Shown here: positions 36,514 to 44,268 of the stretch, piece by piece
Numbering within the stretch: the stretch's first letter is position 1
How the letters are laid out: the number at the start of each line of letters is the position of its first letter
Source: Nonomuraea pusilla
Lineage (GTDB): Bacteria > Actinomycetota > Actinomycetes > Streptosporangiales > Streptosporangiaceae
Length of the DNA stretch: 64,000 bases
Reading direction: 5' to 3'
Assembly: GCF_900109355.1 (NCBI RefSeq)
Contig: NZ_FOBF01000033.1
Coordinates: 1-64,000, forward strand
Position numbers and translations under genes: made by a program
The notes under the pieces: generated by a model
Seen by the model: only the letters and a program-made list of their open reading frames with translations
Told to the model about the DNA's origin: nothing
Database searches by the model: none

Positions 36514-37535
36514 GTACGTACGAGGCCGCCGGGGTCGACATCGAGGCGGGCGAGCGCGCCGTCACGCTGATGAAGGACAAGGTGGCGCGCTCGCGCCGGC
36601 CGGAGGTGGTCGACGACGCGAGCGGCTTCGCGGGCCTGTTCGACGCGTCGGCGCTGCTGCGCTACCGCCGCCCGCTGCTCGCCACCTCCACCGACGGCGT
36701 GGGCACGAAGGTCATGCTCGCGCAGCGGTACGGCAAGCACGACACCATCGGCATCGACCTCGTCGGCATGGTGCTCGACGACCTCGTCGTGTGCGGGGCC
36801 GAGCCGCTGTTCATGACCGACTACATCGCCTGCGGCAAGGTGGTGCCCGAGCGCGTCGCCGAGATCGTCGGCGGTGTGGCCGAGGGCTGCCGGCTGGCGG
36901 GCGCGGCGCTGGTCGGCGGCGAGACCGCCGAGCACCCCGGCGCTATGGGCCCCGACGAGTACGACCTCGCGGGCGCGGGCACGGGTGTGGTCGAGGCGTC
37001 CGAGATGCTCGGCCCCGACCGGGTGCGCGAGGGTGACGTGGTGCTCGGTCTCGCCTCGTCGGGCGTCCACTCCAACGGCTACTCGCTGGTACGGCACGTG
37101 CTGCGCGAGGCGTCGCTGTCGCTCGACGCGGTGCTGCCCGAGCTGGGTCGGCCGCTGGGCGAGGAACTGCTGGAGCCCACGCGCATCTACTCGCTCGACT
37201 GCCTGGAGCTGGCCCGTTCCGCGGAGGTGCACGCGTACGCGCACATCACCGGCGGCGGCATCGAGGGCAACCTGTCGCGCTCCCTGCCCGCGCACCTCGA
37301 CGCGGTGCTCGACCGCTCCTCCTGGACGCCTCCGGCGATCTTCGAGGTGCTCGCCGGTCACGGGCGCATCGCGCAGCAGGACATGGACCGTACGTTCAAC
37401 CTGGGCGTCGGGATGGCCGCGATCGTGGCGCCCGACGCGGCGGACGCGGCGATCCGGCTGCTCACCTCACGCGGCCTGCCCGCCTGGGTGATGGGCGAGA
37501 TCGTCCCCGGCAAGGGCGACGCCCGCTACCGCTGA
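36510..37535 (+). CDS. purM: Phosphoribosylformylglycinamidine cyclo-ligase (AIR synthetase)
   Basis: A 341-residue PurM that closes the imidazole ring, turning FGAM into AIR with ATP. Signatures include STDGVGTK, GIDLVGMVLDDLVVCGAEPLF, GGETAEHPG and the C-terminal ITGGGIEGNL. The GTG start overlaps the purF stop (GTGA), so the pair is coupled. A large hairpin follows. Confidence 0.95.
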   Translation: MSTYEAAGVDIEAGERAVTLMKDKVARSRRPEVVDDASGFAGLFDASALLRYRRPLLATSTDGVGTKVMLAQRYGKHDTIGIDLVGMVLDDLVVCGAEPLFMTDYIACGKVVPERVAEIVGGVAEGCRLAGAALVGGETAEHPGAMGPDEYDLAGAGTGVVEASEMLGPDRVREGDVVLGLASSGVHSNGYSLVRHVLREASLSLDAVLPELGRPLGEELLEPTRIYSLDCLELARSAEVHAYAHITGGGIEGNLSRSLPAHLDAVLDRSSWTPPAIFEVLAGHGRIAQQDMDRTFNLGVGMAAIVAPDAADAAIRLLTSRGLPAWVMGEIVPGKGDARYR

Positions 37536-37550
37536 CGGGAAAGCCGACCG

Positions 37551-37592
37551 GCCGCGCCCTGCACCGGTGAAACCCACCGGCCTGGGCGCGGC
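37551..37592 (+). terminator. Hairpin terminator after purM
   Basis: An outer 9-bp stem GCCGCGCCC/GGGCGCGGC (37551-37559 with 37584-37592) encloses an inner 6-bp stem CCGGTG/CACCGG (37564-37569 with 37575-37580). It begins 16 bp after the purM stop. No T tract follows. Confidence 0.65.
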
Positions 37593-37789
37593 ACCCGGCG
37601 AATCAGTCGCACGCCGGCGCGCAGCACTTGGCCGCGCGCGATCAGACATCCCGCACGCGGGCTCGCGCGATCTGCCGGCGACTCATACGTAGATCGCGCC
37701 TCGCACCCTGAACGTGCGCAGCCGGACGATCAGCGCGCGAGCTCGCATGACAGGCAAGCCCGCATGATCTCCGGGCAAGCGTGACGAAA
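37593..37789. other. Non-coding GC-rich stretch with no recognised gene
   Basis: About 200 bp without a supported ORF, rich in CGCGCG and GATCGCGC motifs that give many short self-complementary stretches. Together with the hairpins at 37790-37846 it lies downstream of the DUF3073 gene. I see no tRNA or known RNA family. Confidence 0.4.
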
Positions 37790-37811
37790 GCCCCACGGTT
37801 GCCCGTGGGGC
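37790..37811 (-). terminator. Intrinsic terminator downstream of the DUF3073 gene
   Basis: On the minus strand a perfect 9-bp stem GCCCCACGG/CCGTGGGGC with GCAA loop is followed directly by TTTCGTC, the best hairpin-plus-T terminator in the window. A second hairpin, TCCGGCG-A-CGCCGGA (37832-37846), lies just before it. Both follow the DUF3073 stop at 37876. Confidence 0.7.
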
Positions 37812-37875
37812 CCGACCCTCGTGAGCGAGGATCCGGCGACGCCGGACCCTCGGCCACGTTCAACCAGAAGAGCGG

Positions 37876-38106
37876 CTACCGGCGCCCGGACGGGCGGCCT
37901 TCGTCGTCGTCTCCTGCGCCGTAGTCATCGGCGTAATCGGCATAGCGATCAGCCAGCTCGTCGTTGAGGTCGTCGGCGTCGTCATTGCGGCTGGAGTCTC
38001 CGACCCCGAGTTCGTCGCGAAGACGGTCAAGATCCGTGCCACCGCTGTTGTACTTCAGCTGGCGAGCAACCTTGACCTGCTTGGCCTTTGCTCGGCCGCG
38101 CCCCAT
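37876..38106 (-). CDS. DUF3073 family protein
   Basis: A 76-residue actinobacterial protein. The conserved N-terminus MGRGRAKAKQVKVARQLKYN is basic; the C-terminal half is strongly acidic (DDADDLNDELADRYADYADD). The function is unknown; the charge pattern would fit nucleic-acid binding, which is only inference. The same family sits between purM and vdh in Streptomyces. ATG 38106 is the conserved family start. Confidence 0.88.
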   Translation of the reverse strand: MGRGRAKAKQVKVARQLKYNSGGTDLDRLRDELGVGDSSRNDDADDLNDELADRYADYADDYGAGDDDEGRPSGRR

Positions 38107-38164
38107 TGGCTCGACCCCCTCGTGTGGGGTCGTCCCCGACCCCTCGTCGCTAACGCACCACACA

Positions 38165-38196
38165 CTGACGCCACCTGACTTCTGGGCGTCAGCCTA
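38165..38196 (-). promoter_or_regulatory. Promoter and 5' hairpin of the DUF3073 gene
   Basis: On the minus strand the -10-like TAGGCT (38196-38191) overlaps the first arm of an 8-bp inverted repeat, CTGACGCC/GGCGTCAG (38192-38185 and 38172-38165). The repeat may be an operator or may fold at the start of a ~75-nt leader. No clear -35 is seen. Confidence 0.45.
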
Positions 38197-38258
38197 TCGT
38201 TCGCCTATTACCGTACCTGTTTTGTGCCCAGCTCGGTACGCCGTATCAGCGTGGGGCG

Positions 38259-39338
38259 TCAGCGGCCCAGCCAAATGCCCCTAATACGCCCGACTTCCGA
38301 CATTCTGCGCTCGGCTAGCCTATCTGCTGCGACCGCCGGAGGGACGCCCTCGTCGGCGGCGATCGTGAAGATCTTCAGAGTCGTGTCGTAGATCTGCGCC
38401 GCCTTGGCCCTGGCCCGCTCCATGTTGAAGCCCTCGATCTCGTCGGCCACCTGGATCACGCCGCCGGAGTTGACCACGTAGTCGGGGGCGTAGAGGATGC
38501 CGCGCTCCTCAAGCTGCTTCTCGACCCCGGGGTGGGCGAGCTGGTTGTTGGCCGCGCCGCAGACGATCCTCGCGCGCAGGCGGGCCACGGTGTCGTCGTC
38601 GAGCGCGCCGCCGAGGGCGCAGGGGGCGAACACGTCGATGTCGGAGGAGATGAGGGCCTCGGCGTCGGCGACGACGTCCACCTCGGGACGGCGGGCGCGC
38701 ACCCGCTCCACGGCCTCCTGGCTCACGTCGCAGATCACCACCTCGGCGCCGTCCTCGCGCAGCAGCTCGACCAGGCGGTGGCCGACCTTGCCGACGCCCT
38801 CGACGCCGACGCGACGACCGCGCAGCGAGGGGGTGCCGTACACCCGCTCGGCCGAGGCGCGCATGCCCTGGTAGACGCCGAACGCGGTGAGGATGGACGA
38901 GTCGCCGGCGCCGCCGTGCGCCGTGGTGCGGCCCGTCACGAACCGCGACTCACGGGCGACGACGTCCATGTCCTCGCTGTACGTGCCGACGTCGCAGGCC
39001 GTGATGTAGCGTCCGCCGAGCGACTCGACGAACCTGCCGTATGCGCGCAGCAGCGCCTCGTTCTTGTCCTTGGCCGGGTCGCCGATGATGACGGCCTTGC
39101 CGCCTCCCAGGTCGAGCCCGGCGAGCGCGTTCTTGTAGGCCATGCCCTTGGAGAGGTTGAGCACGTCGGCCAGCGCCGCCTGCTCGCTCTCGTACGGGTA
39201 GAACCTCGTGCCCCCGAGGCCGGGGCCCAGCGCCGTGTTGTAGATCGCGATGATGGCACGCAGGCCGCTCTGCTCGTCGGCGCAGAACACGACCTGCTCG
39301 TGGACGTCCTTGTGGGACGAGCCGAAGACGTCGGTCAC
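38259..39338 (-). CDS. vdh: Valine (branched-chain amino acid) dehydrogenase
   Basis: A 359-residue NAD-dependent dehydrogenase of the Leu/Val/Phe group. GPGLGGTRFYPY, GMAYKNALAGLDLGGGKAV (catalytic lysines) and ACDVGTY form the substrate domain; GVEGVGKVGHRLVELL is the Rossmann loop. It reversibly deaminates valine, leucine and isoleucine to 2-oxoacids, the possible substrates of the E1/E2 complex at 16760-20325. It resembles Streptomyces Vdh closely in memory. GTG 39338 follows AGGGAG by 8 nt; longer readings lack support. Confidence 0.9.
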   Translation of the reverse strand: MTDVFGSSHKDVHEQVVFCADEQSGLRAIIAIYNTALGPGLGGTRFYPYESEQAALADVLNLSKGMAYKNALAGLDLGGGKAVIIGDPAKDKNEALLRAYGRFVESLGGRYITACDVGTYSEDMDVVARESRFVTGRTTAHGGAGDSSILTAFGVYQGMRASAERVYGTPSLRGRRVGVEGVGKVGHRLVELLREDGAEVVICDVSQEAVERVRARRPEVDVVADAEALISSDIDVFAPCALGGALDDDTVARLRARIVCGAANNQLAHPGVEKQLEERGILYAPDYVVNSGGVIQVADEIEGFNMERARAKAAQIYDTTLKIFTIAADEGVPPAVAADRLAERRMSEVGRIRGIWLGR

Positions 39339-39444
39339 GGTAGTGACTCCCTGTCCGGTCCGCCGCCCCTTCGCGGCGGAGATCACACACAGCGTAATGA
39401 CACTGGACGGTGCATGGGGATGGTCTTCGTGACACGATGCCTCC

Positions 39445-40308
39445 GTGCTGCCCTATGCCGCCTACCTCCGCGTGTATGAGCCACTGTCGGCCTTCCCCGA
39501 GTCCGAGCGCACGATGTGGGCCGAGTACGCCGAGTCGCGCGACCGGCCCCGCCGGGCCAACGCCCTCAACGTCGAGCACGCGGAGTCCGTCATGCGGCTG
39601 CTCGGCAAGCCGCCGCAGCCGGTGCCCGCCCAGGAGAGCCCCAACGCCTATCTGCGGCGCGTGGAGGACCGCCTGTACGTCTGCCCCTGGCAGACCCGCC
39701 TGCGCTCGTGGCTGGCCTTCTCGCGGCTGCGCGGCGCCACTCCGAAGAAGATGATGGACCGTCTGGTGCCGAAGGCCATCGCCGACCAGACGGCCGACGA
39801 CTTCGACCGCTACAAGCGCAGGGCCGGCGCGTCCGGGTTGCGCACGCACATCCGCACCACGGCCTGGCACGTGCCACAGGCGTGGTTCGTGCCCTTCGAC
39901 GCGAACGAGCGCTGGCTGGTGCTGGGCACGGCCAACCCGGGCCAGGACGTCACCACGGCGACGGGGCGCAACCTCATCTACGTCACCTCGATGGCGCAGG
40001 CGAGGAGGCGGGCGGCGCGGGCGCTGCAGGTGGTGCGCAAGCACCTGGGCACGGCGCCGGCGAACCTGGACGTCGAGGACGTCGCGAGGTGGCTGGAGGA
40101 GTTCCACCCGCACTCGCTGGTCGAGCTCGACTACGGCGGCCTGGTCCACCTGATGAACGACGACGCTCTGCAGGCCGACCAGTCGGTGGCGGAGCTGTCG
40201 GCCGCGCTGACGGGCCTGGACACGGGTCAAGAAGAACTTGCCTACGCCATGTACCAGAGGGTCATCCTTCGCTGGAAGTCAATGCAATCTCTGGAATCTG
40301 CCAACTGA
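39445..40308 (+). CDS. Conserved actinobacterial hypothetical protein next to bldC
   Basis: A 287-residue cytosolic protein with no signal or membrane segment. It is rich in Arg and Trp, with a TWARALQ-like basic helix region (SMAQARRRAARALQVVRKHL). I recognise it as the conserved gene between vdh and bldC in Streptomyces but know no function. GTG 39445 lies 6 nt after CACGAT (39433-39438), a possible leaderless start. It is divergent from vdh. Confidence 0.8.
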   Translation: MLPYAAYLRVYEPLSAFPESERTMWAEYAESRDRPRRANALNVEHAESVMRLLGKPPQPVPAQESPNAYLRRVEDRLYVCPWQTRLRSWLAFSRLRGATPKKMMDRLVPKAIADQTADDFDRYKRRAGASGLRTHIRTTAWHVPQAWFVPFDANERWLVLGTANPGQDVTTATGRNLIYVTSMAQARRRAARALQVVRKHLGTAPANLDVEDVARWLEEFHPHSLVELDYGGLVHLMNDDALQADQSVAELSAALTGLDTGQEELAYAMYQRVILRWKSMQSLESAN

Positions 40309-40630
40309 GCCCCATAACAACCGTCTGACCTGCATGAGTAGGTCACGTCTCGCGGCTGCTCTCTTCTGCGAACTGAGTAGTTTGCCGTTTTCACTGCGAT
40401 ACCACGAAACGTGTCGCTAGAATCACCGAGCGTGACATGGCCACGAGGGCGGGCAGTTGGGTCAAAGAAGGGCTCGCCAATCGCTCTACGTGGCGGTATG
40501 GTCACATCGGGTGATGCCGCATATGGCTCAGAAAAGCCGCACGCTCTGCGCCATAGGGGGACATCCGTGACACGCGCAAAGGCAGTCACAGGATCGCTAA
40601 GCCGGTCCACACGGAGGAGAGGCCGCACAA
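40309..40630 (+). promoter_or_regulatory. Long upstream region of bldC
   Basis: The 322 bp before bldC are clearly less GC-rich than the genes around them and hold no supported ORF. TAGAAT at 40420-40425 is the best -10 candidate, giving a leader of about 200 nt; a second A/T-rich stretch is near 40497-40526. The ribosome-binding site GGAGGAG is at 40613-40619. A long control region suits a developmental regulator gene. Confidence 0.5.
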
Positions 40631-40834
40631 ATGTCAGCTCGTACACCCGAGGCCGAGCCACTGCTCACGCCCGCCGAGGTCGCGACCATGTTCAGGGTCG
40701 ACCCCAAGACCGTCACGCGGTGGGCCAAGGCGGGTAAGTTGACGTCGATCCGCACCCTCGGCGGTCATCGGCGTTACCGCGAGACCGAGGTCCGTGCGCT
40801 GCTGGCGGGCATTCCGCAGCAGCGCTCGGAGTAG
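40631..40834 (+). CDS. bldC: Developmental transcriptional regulator BldC
   Basis: A 67-residue MerR-like protein made only of the winged-helix DNA-binding domain (LLTPAEVATMFRVDPKTVTRW, then KLTSIRTLGGHRRYRETEV). In Streptomyces, BldC binds direct repeats cooperatively and delays entry into sporulation. The sequence matches BldC as I remember it almost throughout. Its place after purF-purM-DUF3073-vdh-hypothetical confirms it. Confidence 0.95.
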   Translation: MSARTPEAEPLLTPAEVATMFRVDPKTVTRWAKAGKLTSIRTLGGHRRYRETEVRALLAGIPQQRSE

Positions 40835-40869
40835 TCGGGAGAGGTCGTCACGCACCTCAGGGGGGTAGC

Positions 40870-40902
40870 GGTGGACCAGGTTCGCGCCTGACCCGGTCCA
40901 CC
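40870..40902 (+). terminator. Hairpin terminator after bldC
   Basis: GGTGGACC (40870-40877) pairs with GGTCCACC (40895-40902), and an inner CAGG/CCTG pair adds to the stem. It lies 36 bp after the bldC stop. The following 140 bp to the convergent TetR gene hold nothing recognisable. Confidence 0.6.
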
Positions 40903-41043
40903 ACCGTGACGACATGACGTGCACATGGAAGCTGGCGCCGCCCGCCCGGCGCCATCCTTCCCCGGCGCGAGCCGGGCACCCGCAGAGATCCCCCCGACCC
41001 CGCCCCGAGCACGAGCAGATCCCCCGACCGCAGGGCGATCGCC

Positions 41044-41727
41044 TCACCGCGCGGCCGGCTCCCGGGCCGCCGGCTCTCCTTCGAGCTGCTCCAGCAGCAG
41101 GCGCACGCCCGGGTCGTGCGCGGCGGCGACCCCCAGCAGCGCCACCATCTGGTCCACGAGCACACGCTCCAGCGTCCCGCGCTCCACGTCGCGGTGCTCC
41201 AGCCAGTCGAGTCCGGCCGTCTCCACCGAGGCGATCCACGACCTCAGGGTCGCGCGCAGCACCGGGCTCGGCTCGTCGGCGTTCAGCTGCCTGAGCACCA
41301 GGTGGAACAGGCGCCGCCTGACCCCGTCGACGATCTCCCCGACCTCGCCCGCCCGGTTGGCGGGCCCGCCGCGCAGCAGCGCGGCGAATCCGGCGGCGTG
41401 CTCCTCGACGAAGTCGAAGTAGTGCCCGAGCCCCGAGGCCAGCTCCTCCAGCGGGGTGCCGCCCTCCTGCGGGCGCAGCCGCGACTCCAGCCGCTCCGCC
41501 GCGCTCCTCAGCGCGGCCACGTAGAGCTCCTGCTTGCCGCCGAAGTAGTGGTACACCAGCGCCCTCGACGCGCCCGCCGCCGACGCCACGTCGTCGATCG
41601 AGACGTCCTCGGCGTCGCGGGCGCCGAACAGCTCCAGGGCGGCCGCGATCAGCTCTTCGCGGCGCCGGTCGACGCTGAGCCTGCGGCGTGCCGGCCGCGG
41701 GTTCCCGGCTGGCTCTCCTGGGGTCAC
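41044..41727 (-). CDS. TetR-family transcriptional regulator
   Basis: A 227-residue TetR regulator. The HTH is VSIDDVASAAGASRALVYHYFGGKQELY, and the rest is a helical ligand-binding domain. GTG 41727 lies 8 nt after GATACT (41741-41736), suggesting a leaderless mRNA; the longer reading to 41781 lacks support. Target and ligand are unknown. It is divergent from the LacI gene. Confidence 0.87.
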   Translation of the reverse strand: MTPGEPAGNPRPARRRLSVDRRREELIAAALELFGARDAEDVSIDDVASAAGASRALVYHYFGGKQELYVAALRSAAERLESRLRPQEGGTPLEELASGLGHYFDFVEEHAAGFAALLRGGPANRAGEVGEIVDGVRRRLFHLVLRQLNADEPSPVLRATLRSWIASVETAGLDWLEHRDVERGTLERVLVDQMVALLGVAAAHDPGVRLLLEQLEGEPAAREPAAR

Positions 41728-41783
41728 AGGTGCACAGTATCCGACGCCACAGGCCATGTCGGCGGGTGTCGCAGAGATCAATA

Positions 41784-41802
41784 TCAGGCTGTCCTAACCT
41801 CA
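41784..41802. promoter_or_regulatory. Possible iron-box (IdeR/DmdR-like) site
   Basis: TCAGGCTGTCCTAACCTCA matches 13 of 19 positions of the IdeR/DmdR consensus (TTAGGTTAGGCTAACCTAA), with the right half CTAACCT perfect. It lies between the divergent TetR and LacI genes. No siderophore gene is near, so this could be chance. Confidence 0.25.
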
Positions 41803-41872
41803 GGCCGTACCCTGTCGCGTCCTCGATCGTTTGGTCAGACAGGTGCCCATTTCCGCGTCGCGGGGGAGACAC

Positions 41873-42922
41873 ATGTCAGGACCACCCGTCAACACTTCAA
41901 CCATCGCCGAGCTTCGCGAACCGGACGCGTTGCCTCGGCCCCGACCCACGATCCGCAACGTCGCCGAGCGAGCCGGCGTCTCGAAATCGCTGGTCTCGCT
42001 CGTGCTGCGCGGATCTCCGCACGTGAGCGAGCACCGGCGCCAGGCCGTGCTCCAGGCGGCCCGCGAGCTCGGCTACCGGCCCAACGCGGTCGCGCGCAGC
42101 CTGGTCGAGGGCCGCACCCACCTCGTCGGAGCCCTCGTGGCCGACCTGCACAACCCGTTCTACGCGCAGTTCCTGGACGGCCTGCAGGAGAGCCTGCACG
42201 GCGACGGCCTGCGCATGCTGATCGGCAACAGCCAGTGGGACCCGGCGTTCGAGGACGAGGCCGTCGAGTCCTTCCTCGAACTCAGGGTGGACGGGCTCGT
42301 CCTGTTAGGCATCGCGCCCACCAGCGAGACGCTCGTCGAGGCCACGGCCTACACCCCCACGGTCGTCGTCGGGGAACGTGACATCCTCCTCGACGGCGTC
42401 GACATCGTCGTCGACGACGACCAGCTCGGCGCCCGCCTGGCCATCGACCACCTGGTCGGGCTCGGGCACAAGCGCATCGCGCACATCGAGGGGCCGCGAC
42501 CGTCGCGCTGCGAGGGCTACCTCGTGGCCATGCGGCGGCACGCGCTGGCGCCGTACATCATGGTCGAGGCCGCGGACTCGACCGAGGAGGGCGGCAGGGA
42601 GGCCGCCCGCGCGCTGCTCACCCGCGAACCCAGGCCCACCGCGATCTTCGCCGCCAACGACGTGGTGGCGCTCGGCGTGCTGTCCGCGGCGGGCGAGCTG
42701 GGCCTCAGAGTCCCCGAGGACCTCTCGGTGGTCGGCTACGACAACACCCACTTGTCGGCCTCGCACCACATCTCGCTCACCTCGGTGGACCAGGCCAGGC
42801 GCTCCATGGGCAGGTCGGCCGCCGCCCTGCTCAGCGACAGGATCGGAGACCCGGGCAAGGCGGCGAGGTTGCGCGAGGTGCAGCCCGAGCTGATCGTCCG
42901 CCGGAGTACGGGCCCCGCCTAA
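41873..42922 (+). CDS. LacI-family transcriptional regulator
   Basis: A 349-residue LacI/GalR regulator. The HTH IRNVAERAGVSKSLVSLVLRG begins near residue 28, later than usual because of a ~25-residue N-terminal extension. The hinge is followed by a periplasmic-binding-protein-like domain (VGALVADLHNPFYAQ, VVGYDNTHLS, LTSVDQARRSMG). ATG 41873 follows GGGGGAGA. No sugar operon is adjacent, so the inducer is unknown. Confidence 0.9.
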   Translation: MSGPPVNTSTIAELREPDALPRPRPTIRNVAERAGVSKSLVSLVLRGSPHVSEHRRQAVLQAARELGYRPNAVARSLVEGRTHLVGALVADLHNPFYAQFLDGLQESLHGDGLRMLIGNSQWDPAFEDEAVESFLELRVDGLVLLGIAPTSETLVEATAYTPTVVVGERDILLDGVDIVVDDDQLGARLAIDHLVGLGHKRIAHIEGPRPSRCEGYLVAMRRHALAPYIMVEAADSTEEGGREAARALLTREPRPTAIFAANDVVALGVLSAAGELGLRVPEDLSVVGYDNTHLSASHHISLTSVDQARRSMGRSAAALLSDRIGDPGKAARLREVQPELIVRRSTGPA

Positions 42923-43040
42923 GAGCGTGCCAAGGCTGGGTCAAGCCGCATGGCCGCGACACCGGGTCGCGGTTTACTCGTCAGGGTCATGCTTGTGGTG
43001 GCCGGCGCCGTCCGGTCACGGTCTGATCCGGGGGACAGTC

Positions 43041-43289
43041 ATGCGTGATCCGGAACTGGTGTCCTGCGCCCAGCGCGCCGCTGCCGAGTTGGAGCGGGCC
43101 TGGGCGCAGTGGAGAGCGGGCAGGGGGCGGGGCGCCGACTCCGCCCCCGAGTCGGTCGCCAGCTACGTCGCCCACTCGCTGGACCACCCGTGGGGCCGTC
43201 CCCGCGTCGTGCTGGGGCTCGACGCGGAGGACGCGCGGGAGCTCGCCGCGCTGCTGCAGCGCCAGGAGGTCGGCGAGCGCGTCTGGTGA
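43041..43289 (+). CDS. Small actinobacterial hypothetical protein
   Basis: An 82-residue acidic/Ala-rich soluble protein (PELVSCAQRAAAELERAWAQW, VASYVAHSLDHPWGRPRVVLG). I recall similar short proteins in other actinobacteria but no function. ATG 43041 follows GGGGGA by about 5 nt. It stands between LacI and the amidase gene without clear links. Confidence 0.65.
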   Translation: MRDPELVSCAQRAAAELERAWAQWRAGRGRGADSAPESVASYVAHSLDHPWGRPRVVLGLDAEDARELAALLQRQEVGERVW

Positions 43290-43431
43290 CGCCCTGACCC
43301 GCGGCGGGAACCCCACCAGGGGAAGCGCCCGTTTTGGGGGTGTTTGGTATGGGTGAGGGGCCGGTCCCGGTTCACCCCTTACTCCGCCAAGGACCGGGCC
43401 GGGGCCCGGCGCGTGACGTATTTTGGAGGCC

Positions 43432-44268
43432 ATGCGCGTTTTCCCAGCCTCCGTACTCGCCGCCTGCGGCCTGATCGTCTCCGCGTGCGGCGGCGCCGCC
43501 ACCGCCACCGGCGGCTCCGCGGCCGGGCAGGCCGTCGTGAACGGCGGTCCCGCGGCGGCCAAGGCCGCCGCGCCGGCCGCGACGACCCCGCCGATGAAGG
43601 AGGCCGAGCCGCTCACCGGCAAGGTCGTGGTCATCGACCCCGGTCACAACGGCGGCAACTACCGCGACCCGCAGGCCATCAACCGCAAGGTCAACGTCCT
43701 GACCCAGTGGAAGCCCTGCGACACCACCGGCACCTCGACCAACAGCGGCTACAGCGAGGCCGCGTTCTCCTGGGACGTCTCCAACCGCCTGGCGAAGATC
43801 CTCAAGGCCCGCGGCGCCACGGTCAAGCTGACGAGGAACAGCAACGACGGCGTCGGGCCCTGCATCACCCAGCGGGCCGCCATCGGCAACAAGGCCAAGG
43901 CCGACGCCGCCATCTCGATCCACGGCGACGGCGCCGCCCCGGCGAACCACGGCTTCCATGTGATCATGCCGAAGAAGATCAACGGGCCGGTCGACCCGGT
44001 CGTGGCCAAGTCGAGCAGGCTCGGCATCGACGTGCGCGACGCCTTCCACAAGGGCACCGGGCTGCCGTACTCGACGTACATCGGGCGTGACGCCCTGAAC
44101 TACCGCAACGACCTGGGCGGGCTCAACCTCTCGACCGTGCCGAAGATCTTCATCGAGTGCGGCAACATGCGCAACGCCGCCGAGGCGGCCAAGTTCCAGG
44201 ACCCCCGCTTCCGGCAGAGGATGGCCCTGGCGCTGGCGAACGGATTGCAGCACTATCTCCAATCATGA
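43432..44268 (+). CDS. N-acetylmuramoyl-L-alanine amidase lipoprotein (Amidase_3)
   Basis: A 278-residue zinc amidase that cuts the bond between N-acetylmuramic acid and L-alanine of the peptide stem. The signal ends in the lipobox VSAC (Cys19), and a Gly/Ala linker leads to the catalytic domain. His72 in IDPGHNGG, His in SIHGDGA and Glu in FIECGN are zinc/catalytic residues. ATG 43432 lies 7 nt after TATTTT (43419-43424) and 2 nt after GGAGG. It overlaps the GH20 gene (ATGA), suggesting joint use in cell-wall turnover. Confidence 0.9.
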   Translation: MRVFPASVLAACGLIVSACGGAATATGGSAAGQAVVNGGPAAAKAAAPAATTPPMKEAEPLTGKVVVIDPGHNGGNYRDPQAINRKVNVLTQWKPCDTTGTSTNSGYSEAAFSWDVSNRLAKILKARGATVKLTRNSNDGVGPCITQRAAIGNKAKADAAISIHGDGAAPANHGFHVIMPKKINGPVDPVVAKSSRLGIDVRDAFHKGTGLPYSTYIGRDALNYRNDLGGLNLSTVPKIFIECGNMRNAAEAAKFQDPRFRQRMALALANGLQHYLQS

